Below, piece by piece: positions 16,930 to 25,810 of a stretch of 64,000 nucleotides of DNA. A program made the position numbers and the translations under genes. The first letter of the stretch is position 1; the number at the start of each line of letters is the position of its first letter. The notes beneath the pieces were generated by a model. It worked only from the letters and a program-made list of their open reading frames with translations. It was not told the origin of the DNA and searched no databases. This DNA is from Longimonas halophila (lineage in GTDB: Bacteria > Bacteroidota > Rhodothermia > Rhodothermales > Salinibacteraceae), in NCBI RefSeq assembly GCF_002554705.1, contig NZ_PDEP01000003.1, forward strand, positions 248,001-312,000, in the 5' to 3' direction.

Positions 16930-18012
16930 TTAGGCCGACGTGTTGAGCTCAGCGGGGCTGCTTTCGAGCACCACCCCCGGCTCCAGCGGGCGGATGTACA
17001 CGTCGTCGCCGGGCTGGAAGGAGAAGCGGTTGGAGGTGTGCACGAGGTATTCGCTGCTGTCGCAGGCCACGCGGTAGGTGATGTCGTGCCCCTTGAACGC
17101 GCGGTCGATGACGGTGCCCGGCGTGCAGCCGTCGGGGTCGGGCACGTTCTGCGGCGCGGCCAGCGTGAGGTGCTCTGGGCGCAGCGATACGAGCACGCGC
17201 CCCGAGGCCGGACGGTTCAGCGGCAGGCGTCCGATGGGCGTGTCGGCTTCGGTGCCGTCGGCATCAGACATAAGCAGGTTGGTGCGGCCCAGGAACTGCG
17301 CCACGAAGAGCGTGCGGGGCTGGTAGTAGACCTCCTCGGGCGTGCCCACCTGCTCGATGCGTCCGCGCCGCATGACGGCCACGCGGTCGGCAAAGGAGAG
17401 CGCCTCTTCCTGATCATGCGTGACGAGGACGGCGCTTAGTCCGTTATCTTTAAGGAGCGTGCGCACCTCCTGGCGCGTGGTTTGGCGCAGCAGAGCATCG
17501 AGATTGGAGAAGGGTTCGTCGAGCAGTAGCAGCTCGGGCTTGGGCGCGAGGGCGCGGGCCAGCGCCACGCGCTGTTGCTGTCCGCCCGACAGGTGATGCG
17601 GCGTGCGATCGGCATATCCCTGCAGGCCGACCATCTGGAGCGCTTTGCGGGCACGGCCTTCCTTGTCGGGCAGGTCGGTGTGATAGCGGAGGCCGAACAT
17701 CACGTTTTTGAGCACGCTCAGATGCGGAAAGAGCGCGTAGTCCTGAAAGACGAGGCCGATGCCGCGGCGCTCGGCAGGCACGTGGGTGTGGCGGTTAGCC
17801 AGGATGCGATCGCGCATTTCGACGGATCCGGCAGAGAGGCGCTCGAATCCGGCAATGCAGCGCAGCATCGTGGTTTTTCCGCATCCGCTGGGCCCGAGCA
17901 CAGCGAGGATTTCGCCATCGGCCACCTGAAACGAGACCTGGTCCACCGCGGGCGGTCCCTCGGCGGTGTACGACTTTGTGATGCCGTCAACGGTAAGAAT
18001 GGGATCAGTCAT
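16930..18012 (-). CDS. fbpC: iron(III) ABC importer, ATP-binding protein
   Basis: 360 aa. Walker A GPSGCGKT (about 40-47), Q-loop VFQDYALFPHL, signature LSGGQQQR, Walker B LLLLDEP and switch His in VTHDQEEA are all intact. A C-terminal regulatory domain (about 240-360, VSLRPEHLTLA) is of the FbpC/TOBE type that binds the substrate ion or anions. It energises the permease coded immediately upstream (gap 61 bp). Last gene of an FbpA-FbpB-FbpC set. Confidence 0.9.
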   Translation of the reverse strand: MTDPILTVDGITKSYTAEGPPAVDQVSFQVADGEILAVLGPSGCGKTTMLRCIAGFERLSAGSVEMRDRILANRHTHVPAERRGIGLVFQDYALFPHLSVLKNVMFGLRYHTDLPDKEGRARKALQMVGLQGYADRTPHHLSGGQQQRVALARALAPKPELLLLDEPFSNLDALLRQTTRQEVRTLLKDNGLSAVLVTHDQEEALSFADRVAVMRRGRIEQVGTPEEVYYQPRTLFVAQFLGRTNLLMSDADGTEADTPIGRLPLNRPASGRVLVSLRPEHLTLAAPQNVPDPDGCTPGTVIDRAFKGHDITYRVACDSSEYLVHTSNRFSFQPGDDVYIRPLEPGVVLESSPAELNTSA

Positions 18013-18073
18013 AACCAGCGCGCGGCCTGTACGGCTTAGCGGCTACACAAAAGAAAGCGGCCAGTAGATGTTG

Positions 18074-19693
18074 TTACGACATGGGAGCAGCGTGCGTTTG
18101 ACGGCTCGTTGTTTTTTCGCGAACGAGCAACAGGCCCACAAACAGGGCCGAAAAGCCCATGATGGCCAGTGCGTACGGTGCAGCATCCGCGAACATAGCT
18201 TCATTGGCATAGCTCCACACGTTCAGTGCAAGCGGGTCGAACCCCAGCGGAGAGAGCAGAAAGGTGAGCGGCAGTTCTTTCATCGCCGAAAGGAAGACGA
18301 ACGCCACACTTACAATGAGACCCGGACGCAAGAGTGGAAGCGTCACGCTCGCGAAGGCGTGCAGCGGCGTGCGTCCGAGCGAGCGGGCCGCTTCTTCGAT
18401 GTTGGGCGGGGCCTGGTAGAGCGCGCTACGGATGGGCCCAACGGCCTCGGCCATAAAGTGCAGCGCGTAGGCCACCACGAGCAATCCGAGCGTCTGGTAC
18501 GCGAAGGGCAGGACCTGCAGCGTAAACACGATGAGCGCCAGCGCAAAGGCGAGCGGCGGCGTGGCGTAGCCCAGATACGCGATGCGCTCCAGCCCTGCCG
18601 TAAGTTGCGAGGGCATGCGCACGCTCAGATATGCCACCGGCAGCGCCAGACTGGCCGCCAGGAAAGCAGCAGGCGCTGAGGCCGAGAACGAATCCCAGAG
18701 CGCCGTGCCAAGTCCGCCCCACGGCACGCCGGTTTGTGCAGCCGAGGCCATCCAGTACACGACAGTGCCTGCTGGAATGACCACCGACGTCAGCGCAATA
18801 AACCCGACCCCCCCGTAGGCGGGCCCGGTCCATGCCCCGAGGGAAACAGGCGTGGCCGGACGTCCGGTGCCTGTGCCGGTGCGGTGGTAGAGCAGGCCCT
18901 TGAGCAGACGGGCTTCCAGCACGAGCACCGCGATGGTAAGCGCCAGCAGCATCAGCGCCAGGCAGGCGGCGTAGATGCGGTCGTACGAGGCGGTGTACTG
19001 GAGATAGAGCGCATAGCTGAACGTCTCAAAGCGCATCAGCGACACAACGCCGAAATCGCCCAACACGTGCAGCCCCACGAGCAGTCCGCCCGCCAGGAGC
19101 GCGGGGCGCAGCTGCGGCAGCACCACGCGCCAGAACACTTGGTGGCGCGGATAGCCCAGCGCCTGGGCCGACTCCTCGATCGCCGGATCGAGCCCCAGGA
19201 GCGCGGTACGCAGGTTTAGGAAGAGATACGGAAATGTGCCCAGGCTAAGCGCCGCCCAGGCGCCCCAGTAGCCGTGCAGCCGGTCGATGGGCAGCCCCAC
19301 AACCTGGTTAAGCACGCCCTGACTGCCCGTAGCCCCAAGGAGTGCGTAGGCCATCACGTATCCAGGAATGGCCAGGGGCAGCACGCCCAGCCACGTCATG
19401 ATGCGCGTGCCCGGCAGGGTGGTACGTGCTGTGAGCCACGCCAGGGGAAACGCCAGCAGCATGGTGCCCACGAGTACGCCCCCGGTAAGCGCAACCGTAT
19501 TCCAGAGCAGTTCCAGCGTCCGCATCCGCACAACAAGGCGGTACAGTACGTCGGGGTCGGCCTGGGCGGCTCGCACCAAGAGGTAGGCCAGCGGGATGAG
19601 CACCCCAACGACCACAAGCGCGACCGGCACCAGAAGGTACCACCGGTCGCGCAAGTGATCGCGCCAGAACGTTATCCAGCGAGTGGGGAGCAC
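18074..19693 (-). CDS. fbpB: iron(III) ABC importer, fused permease
   Basis: 539 aa with about 12 hydrophobic segments in two homologous halves. Each half has an EAA-type coupling loop (IEESAQALGYPRHQVFWRVV followed by LPQLRP; IEEAARSLGRTPLHAFASVT followed by LPLLRP). This is the duplicated permease of ferric-iron importers. It contacts FbpC in the cytoplasm and receives iron from the FbpA lipoprotein. 36 bp downstream of fbpA and 61 bp upstream of fbpC. Confidence 0.9.
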   Translation of the reverse strand: MLPTRWITFWRDHLRDRWYLLVPVALVVVGVLIPLAYLLVRAAQADPDVLYRLVVRMRTLELLWNTVALTGGVLVGTMLLAFPLAWLTARTTLPGTRIMTWLGVLPLAIPGYVMAYALLGATGSQGVLNQVVGLPIDRLHGYWGAWAALSLGTFPYLFLNLRTALLGLDPAIEESAQALGYPRHQVFWRVVLPQLRPALLAGGLLVGLHVLGDFGVVSLMRFETFSYALYLQYTASYDRIYAACLALMLLALTIAVLVLEARLLKGLLYHRTGTGTGRPATPVSLGAWTGPAYGGVGFIALTSVVIPAGTVVYWMASAAQTGVPWGGLGTALWDSFSASAPAAFLAASLALPVAYLSVRMPSQLTAGLERIAYLGYATPPLAFALALIVFTLQVLPFAYQTLGLLVVAYALHFMAEAVGPIRSALYQAPPNIEEAARSLGRTPLHAFASVTLPLLRPGLIVSVAFVFLSAMKELPLTFLLSPLGFDPLALNVWSYANEAMFADAAPYALAIMGFSALFVGLLLVREKTTSRQTHAAPMS

Positions 19694-19729
19694 AGTGTGT
19701 TTGGTTCACCAACAGAAAGAGCCCCTTGG

Positions 19730-20806
19730 CTACAGCAGTCCCTGGTTGCGCAGCAGGTCGAGCGTGCCATCGATGTTGCGGAGCTGCTCCAGATCGAATT
19801 CGGGACTGGTTTGCAGGGCTTCGTCAACAGGCAGCATGTACGAGGGCACGTCAATGCCGTTCACAACCGGGTACTCATTCACCGTTTCTGCGGCAAAGGT
19901 TTGCGCATCGGTATTTAGCAGGAAGCGGAGGAAGTCGTGTCCGGCTTCGGGTGCAGTGCTGGTTTGAAGCACACCGGCTCCAGTCACGAGCGCCAGGTTG
20001 CCCACGTCGCCATCGGCAAACCGGTGAATCGCGATGGGGGCCTCGGGATCAATGGTCGATTCATCGTCGACTTTGGCGTCGCCATACCGCTTACGCAGCA
20101 CGTAGTAGTGGTTGGTCAGCCCGGCGTCAATCTCTTCAGCGGCAAGGGCCTCAACAAGCGGCGTATTCGAGGTATAGCTGTTGGGATCGAGATTGGCCTC
20201 CACATCTGCCAGCCACGTTGCAGCAGACGCCGAGTCCTCTACCACGCGCAGGGCGGTTACGAAGTCTTGGAAGCTGGAGTAGGCAGGCGTCCACCCAAAG
20301 CGGCCCTCAAGATTGGACTGCGCAGGCAGGTCAAGCACCGAACTCGGCAGGTCTTCCGGGTCTACGCGGTCGGTGTTGTAGGCCAGAACGCGAAACCGAG
20401 CCGTGACGGGCGTCCACTGGGCATTGCTGGGCACAAAATAGTCGGCCATGCCGAGCAGGTCGTCGGGCAGGTCGGTCAGGCGGCCCTCTTCGGCCGCGTT
20501 GCCCAGTGCGCCGGTGGTGTTGGCCCAAAACACATCGGCGGGACTCTGGTCGCCCTCTTCGGCCAGCGCGGCCAGCAGTTGGGCGTCGGAGCCGTAGCGC
20601 ACGCGCACTTCGCGGTCGGTTTGCTCGCGGTACATCTCCACGAGCGGCTCCACAAGCGCCTGGCTGCGTCCGGTATAGATGACGAGTTCGTCGCTCTCTG
20701 CATCGGTGGTGTCGGCGTCGTCACCGGTGCCACAGCCCATGAGCGCCATGCTGCTCAGCAGCACGGCACCCAATACACTCCACACCGTCCATGTCTTATT
20801 GATCAT
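19730..20806 (-). CDS. fbpA: iron(III) ABC importer, substrate-binding lipoprotein
   Basis: 358 aa. Lipoprotein signal with lipobox LMGC (Cys25), then an acidic linker and a class II periplasmic binding fold starting ELVIYTGRSQALVEPLVEMY. The adjacent Tyr pair in LTNHYYVLRKRYGD matches the phenolate ligands that bind ferric iron in FbpA. C-terminal FDLEQLRNIDGTLDLL closes the fold. First gene of the operon, so regulation should act in 20807-20935, where a perfect 17-bp palindrome lies. Confidence 0.9.
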   Translation of the reverse strand: MINKTWTVWSVLGAVLLSSMALMGCGTGDDADTTDAESDELVIYTGRSQALVEPLVEMYREQTDREVRVRYGSDAQLLAALAEEGDQSPADVFWANTTGALGNAAEEGRLTDLPDDLLGMADYFVPSNAQWTPVTARFRVLAYNTDRVDPEDLPSSVLDLPAQSNLEGRFGWTPAYSSFQDFVTALRVVEDSASAATWLADVEANLDPNSYTSNTPLVEALAAEEIDAGLTNHYYVLRKRYGDAKVDDESTIDPEAPIAIHRFADGDVGNLALVTGAGVLQTSTAPEAGHDFLRFLLNTDAQTFAAETVNEYPVVNGIDVPSYMLPVDEALQTSPEFDLEQLRNIDGTLDLLRNQGLL

Positions 20807-20838
20807 TGGTAGGGTTGGATTATCGAAAAGATCAGTTG

Positions 20839-20855
20839 TTTAGATCTATTCTAAA
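20839..20855. promoter_or_regulatory. candidate iron-regulator operator upstream of fbpA
   Basis: TTTAGA (20839-20844) and TCTAAA (20850-20855) form a perfect inverted repeat around TCTAT, 33 bp before the fbpA start. TTAG/CTAA half-sites occur in DtxR/IdeR-type boxes. The identity of the regulator is an inference. Confidence 0.45.
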
Positions 20856-20935
20856 GAGACAGAACGGCATAAGACAGCCGCGCTCTTCCCTCGGGCCCAA
20901 TTTGGGCGAATTTCCATACGGGCGCCGGGCTGGCT

Positions 20936-21370
20936 TTAGGGGCTTTCATCGCTTTCGTAGAGCCGGATGCCGAGCACTGCGCCCAGCCCCGCAGCTACGC
21001 AGCCCCCGAACACGTCGAAGAGAATTTGCACCGTGTAGTAGTTGTATCCCCATGCCTCCTGAAATTCGTAGATAAGCGCATCGCTGGGGGGCTGCATGAA
21101 CGATGGCGCCGGGTCGAAAAACACGCCCATGATAACGAGTACGAGCAGCACAAACTGCCGCGTAACGCCCACAATGAGCCCGGTAATGATGCCCATCCGA
21201 GCGCCTTCGGTGCGCGGGATGGCGCGTCCTGAGGCGGGCTTCCAAAGGCGGATGAGCAATACACCTGCCGCGAAGGATCCGACGAAGCGGAGAACCATCG
21301 CATCCACAAAAATAAGGAGAAGGCCAAGGGAGGCACCGGAGACAAATGCGGCGCGACGTTCACTGGTCAT
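20936..21370 (-). CDS. small integral membrane protein
   Basis: 144 aa from the ATG at 21370 (MTSERRAAFVSGASLGLLLI); longer starts add a non-hydrophobic, unlikely leader. Four hydrophobic segments at about 8-24, 27-42, 58-80 and 110-134, with Gly-rich helices of the DUF4199/YIP-like kind but no diagnostic motif. The third and fourth are separated by a polar loop (DPAPSFMQPPSDALIYEFQE). Stands alone between fbpA and the zinc protease. Function unknown. Confidence 0.65.
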   Translation of the reverse strand: MTSERRAAFVSGASLGLLLIFVDAMVLRFVGSFAAGVLLIRLWKPASGRAIPRTEGARMGIITGLIVGVTRQFVLLVLVIMGVFFDPAPSFMQPPSDALIYEFQEAWGYNYYTVQILFDVFGGCVAAGLGAVLGIRLYESDESP

Positions 21371-21572
21371 GTGGGGTGGGGCTTGTGCAGAAGATGGAGC
21401 ATCGATAACAAACAAGATGCATTCTTCAAATGCGAATGCACAGCGCATCAGATCGTAACCGATGTGCGATGGATGGAGTAGAATGGACGTGTGGGCGTGT
21501 CGAAGGATGGCTGGAAAGAAGAAGGTGTGGGTACTCTTTTGCACCTCCACACGTCCGCACCTCCTCACCTAA

Positions 21573-24036
21573 CTACAATGCCTGGTCAATGCGCTCCAGG
21601 ATGCCCTCAAGATGAATGCGAGTCATGCGGTCGGATACGTCGGCATCCAGCGCCTCGGTGATCTCGTCGCGCAGGAGCCGGAGCTGATCGCGCACCAGCG
21701 GGCGGATGTCGGACTGGCTGATGTGCAGGTCGGCATTGAGCGGTGGATTGTCATTGCTGCCTACACGCAGATTGCCGGAGGCGGGCGGCTCCCAGTGGTC
21801 GGCCTCGGCATCGTGCAGCAGGTGGTGGGCCTGCTCCAGGTACGCGCGCTGCATGTTGCGCCGATACGTGTCGATGGCTGCGCCCTGCTGCACCTCGCGC
21901 CAGACCATTGCCCGCGCGTCGTCGAGCATGTCGGCGGGGAGGTAGGTGTCCTCCCCAAGGAATGCCTCGTGCTCAATCATGCGAGCCAGGCGGGCGTGGT
22001 TGAGCAGGCGTTGCACGGCCAGCTCCTGGTAGGCGCGGATGCGCTCCACCGCACCTGCGTGCTCGATACGACGCAGCAGATCCATATCGAGCGCCCACTC
22101 AGGCGTCTGCAAAACATGCTCATCGATGAAGTCCATCGCCTTCTGCTGATACTCGGCCTCAATGGGCGTGTAGACCCAGCCCTCTTCGCCGTAGCGCTTA
22201 TGATGCGTCCACGACCCGCCTACAGCCGAGGCCGCATGCTGCGCGTAGCGATTCCACTGCGTCAGGTTCTGCAGGTAGTGCGTCTCCAGCTCGTAGTAGT
22301 CGTCGCCCTCATCGAGCACCCAGTCCATCAGGTTTGTGGTCGCGGTGCGCAGGTTGCGCATGCCGTACTCGGCGGCTTCGATGGGATCATCCGAGATGCC
22401 CTCTGTCATCCGGTACGGGTCCCATTCTTCATCCATGCCAAACTGGGCGGTGGCCGACCGGAACCACGGGTCGTCGGCCCGCTCCACGATCCATTCGTTC
22501 AGGGTGTCAAACTCGTCTTCGGGCGTGGTGGCCTCGGGAATCGGGCGGTAGCCCCACATGATGGCAAACTCATCCCACACGCCGGCGCGCCGCTCCGGCG
22601 AGACGCCATCGCCCGGCTGGGCCACGTAGTTGTAGCGCGTGCGTCCAACCGACGAGGCCGAGTGCCCGCGTTCCTCCACAAAAGTGGGACTGCGAAGCGA
22701 ATCAACCGGATACACGAAGTTGGCGCGCTGGTTGTGCGGCAGGCCCAGTGCGTGGGCCATCTCGTGCGAGACGACATAGCGCAGCGCCTCGCCCAGGTCT
22801 TCTTCGGCCAGCTCGTCGGTCTGGAACTCCGGGTTTGCGGTGGCCACCTGCGAGATGAGCCACCAGCGCAGCCGCTCGTCGAGGCCCTCGTATATGTTCA
22901 TGTGGGCGCGGATGACCTCGCCGGAGCGCGGGTCGACTACATCGCCCCCGGCGTTGGCCGAGCGCACAGGCGTGGCCACATGGCGAATGACGTTATAGCG
23001 CGCATCCAACAGACTAAACTCGGGGTCCTCCGCTTCGGTGGGGGCCACTTTTACATCGAGTGCGTTCTTGAATCCGGCTTTTTCGAAGGCATCGTCCCAC
23101 TCCATGATGCCCGCTTTGTAGTAAGGAATCCACCGTTCGGGTGTGGCCGGATCGATGTACCACACGATGGGCTCCTTGGGCTCCACAAGCTCGCCTCGCT
23201 CAAACGCCTCCATGTCGCTGGGCTCCAGCCGAAAGCGCCGCAGGTATTGCACGGGACGCACGCCCTGGAAGTCGCGTGAGTAGTCGGTCTGGGTGACGGT
23301 GATGTACGTGACGCGCTCGTCGGCCAGGCGCGGCATCATCGGCTCCTCGGGCAGCAGAATCATCGAGTGGTTGATGGCGAAGGAGACGGTGCCGCCGCGC
23401 TCGTTCGACGGGGGATTCGCAGCGTCGTACGAGCGCACCGCACGGATCTCGATGTTCTCGGGGAAGCTGCGCGTCCATTCGAGCCAGCTGCGGTCGCGGG
23501 CATAGCTGCGCACTTCCATTTCGGAGCGCTGCCACTCGGGTAGCGAAAACGATGGATGGTCGCCCATGTACAGATCCGTCACGTCGATGACCGACGCCCC
23601 GTTGCGCGTCAGTTCAACCGGGAAGCTGGCAATGACGGGCGCAAAGTTCGAGTTCTGCACGGCCTGATGCACGTTGTCGCTTTCGTTGGCAGTGGTGCTG
23701 TGCGACTGGGTGCGCAGGTAGATGTGATTGCCCCGCGCTTCCCACTGCACCACCATGTTCTGGTTGAGGCGTCCGCCCCCGTTGGCGAGTCCGTCTTGGG
23801 CCTGGGCGTAGCGGCTCATCACAGCCATGTCGCGCCCCAGCAGGGAATCGGGAATCTCGAACAGGATGCGGTCGTCCAGTTCGTACACCGTGAAGAGCCC
23901 CTCCTCGGCCTCGGCCCCGCGCAGGTCGGCGTTGGTCAGGGCTTGCGCGTTGACGCTGTGCGGATGCAGCCCCCCCCCCGGCAAGTCCGAGCATGAGTAG
24001 CAGGAACGCTGTAGCGTGTCGTATCCAGTAGACCAT
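21573..24036 (-). CDS. DUF5117-type zinc metalloprotease, frameshifted in its signal peptide
   Basis: The mature protein is read in one frame from about 23970 down to 21573. It contains the DUF5117 opening (VYELDDRILFEIPDS), a DUF4953-type core and the zinc site HEMAHALGLPHN (HExxHxxGxxH, about residue 420). The signal peptide, MVYWIRHATAFLLLMLGL from the ATG at 24036, is in a different frame. The frames meet at a run of ten G (23970-23979, C on the plus strand). Removing one G, or adding two, gives a continuous protein of about 820 aa with cleavage near VNA-QA. It is either a sequencing error or a slippage-prone switch. Exported protease of unknown substrate. Confidence 0.85.
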
Positions 24037-24248
24037 GATGCCAAAACGATGAGAGGCGGGGATGACAAAACACATTGTTCACAATCACGCGATTGCATCC
24101 GCCAAACGCAATGGATTGATGCCGAGGAGCGCCCATTCGTGACACGGAACTGTGTAACGCGTGCAGGGCGGGTTCCTACTGTAACAAAACAGTGAACCGC
24201 GCATTTGACGGACATGCATATACCCTATCGTTTTCCGAACCGAGCACC

Positions 24249-25376
24249 GTGAAGCATTTTCTTGCCCTTCTCTGTTGTCTGTGTCTGAGCGGCAGTCTGG
24301 TTTCAACGGCGGATGCACAGCGCATCGCCAAGTACGGCGCTGATTTCCTGGCGGGCGGCGTGGATGCCCGTGCCCTGGGTATGGGCGGCGCGTACGTGGC
24401 ACACGCCGAGGAGGTGAGCGCCGGCTACTGGAATCCAGCCGGACTGAGCCACCTTACGCATCCCGAACTGTCGTACATGCATGTGGAGCGCTTTGCCGGG
24501 GCGGTGTCGTTCGACTATGCCGCCGGCGCACTGCCCATTAGCGACCGCTCGGCGCTGGGCCTATCTGTCTTTCGAAGCGGTGTGAACGACATTGTGAACA
24601 CGCTGAATGCGTGGGATCCGAACCCAGTGGTAGGCCCGCCCCGCCCACGACCGAACTACGAGAGCCTCATCACCACGTTTTCGGCAGCCGACTGGGCGCT
24701 GTTCGTCAGCTACAGCCGCACGCTGAGCGACGACTGGTCGGTGGGCGTCAACTTTAAGGGCATCCGCCGCACTATTGGCGATTTTGCGGATGCGTGGGGT
24801 TACAGCATGGATGTGGGCGCGCAGTGGCGCTCGGAGCGCTACCGCCTGGGCGTCACGGTGCAAGACCTCTCGACCATGCTGCAGAGCTGGAGCATCAACG
24901 AATCCGCCTTTGCGATTGACGACGTAGATCCGGATACGGGCGATCCGTTTACTTTTGAGAAGGTGTTCGGCCAGGACCTGCCTACCGGCGGCACTGCGCT
25001 GGTCCTCCCGGTGGTGCGGCTCGGCTCGGGCGCCGTCTGGCCGGTGGGTCGGCACTCGGTCACGCTCGGGCTGGATACGGACATCGCGTTCGACGGCCAG
25101 CAGGCATTTGCGCCGAACATTGGCGATGTGTCGTTTCATCCGCGGGTGGGCGGGGCGTTCTCGTATGCGGGCGTGGCGGAACTGCGCGCGGGCATCAGCC
25201 GCGTGCAAACGGGCGACGACATCGGCCTCGACATCACGCCCTCCATTGGCGCCGGACTCACGCTGAATCAGGTGGCGCTGGACGTCAGTTTTGGCGACTT
25301 TGCCGGGCTCACCGCGCAGGACCTGGGCTATTCGTATCGCATCTCGGCCCGCGTACGGTTTGAGCCGCCGGAGTGA
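24249..25376 (+). CDS. PorV/UPF0164-like outer-membrane beta-barrel protein
   Basis: 375 aa using GTG at 24249, which begins a good signal peptide (VKHFLALLCCLCLSGSL, cleaved near STADAQ). An ATG at 24192 would add a 19-residue polar leader. After cleavage comes RIAKYGADFLAGGVDARALG and MGGAYVAHAEEVSAGYWNPA, the typical opening of UPF0164/PorV outer-membrane proteins (FadL superfamily), then alternating beta strands to a C-terminus ending RVRFEPPE. PorV-type proteins serve in type IX secretion; others are generic barrels. Divergent from the protease gene, 212 bp apart. Confidence 0.78.
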   Translation: MKHFLALLCCLCLSGSLVSTADAQRIAKYGADFLAGGVDARALGMGGAYVAHAEEVSAGYWNPAGLSHLTHPELSYMHVERFAGAVSFDYAAGALPISDRSALGLSVFRSGVNDIVNTLNAWDPNPVVGPPRPRPNYESLITTFSAADWALFVSYSRTLSDDWSVGVNFKGIRRTIGDFADAWGYSMDVGAQWRSERYRLGVTVQDLSTMLQSWSINESAFAIDDVDPDTGDPFTFEKVFGQDLPTGGTALVLPVVRLGSGAVWPVGRHSVTLGLDTDIAFDGQQAFAPNIGDVSFHPRVGGAFSYAGVAELRAGISRVQTGDDIGLDITPSIGAGLTLNQVALDVSFGDFAGLTAQDLGYSYRISARVRFEPPE

Positions 25377-25470
25377 GATGGGGGTGGAGGGATGGACGGA
25401 TGGATGATAGAAACGCTGGGGACGTCCGCTCAACCGAGGGCTTGGCGCAGTTGTGGACCACACACGTCAC

Positions 25471-25656
25471 CTCGTCGCAAGGCTCTGTGATACTGTGAGA
25501 TTACCCATAGGACCTGGCACCGACGGTCCCCCGTCGGTGTGCAATGGCAGCGGACGCTCCTGCGTCCGACCCGCAGCGTCGCATCTATTCTGTTATGTCT
25601 TTGTTGGGGACGCAAGCGATGCCGATAGCGTTCAGTAAAAGTTACCCGGTTATAGG
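25471..25656 (+). repeat. dispersed repeat, copy A, with two hairpins
   Basis: About 186 bp similar end to end to the reverse complement of 28666-28853. It starts CTCGTCGCAAGGC and ends GTTACCCGGTTATAGG. It contains two perfect hairpins: CACCGACGGTCCCCCGTCGGTG (25518-25539, 22 bp) and CGGACGCTCCTGCGTCCG (25551-25568). It occupies the middle of the 434-bp gap 25377-25810. The remaining gap holds only a GGGGATGC/GCATCCCC stem (25747-25794) just before recG. Confidence 0.75.
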
Positions 25657-25810
25657 CGCTCTGCACACCGCCATGCAGCACACAACCATTGCCTGCTGCA
25701 TCCATTCGCGTGTGGCCGCTTTCTACGCGGCATCCACGAACCTGTAGGGGATGCATCCGGTTTGCGCGGGTGACCGTTTGTCTGTCGCATCCCCCTGAAC
25801 ACACCAGCCC

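Noticed and set aside
23614..24075. A separate small secreted protein gene
   Set aside because: Only its signal peptide is meaningful; after the G10 tract the frame is nonsense while the protease frame continues.
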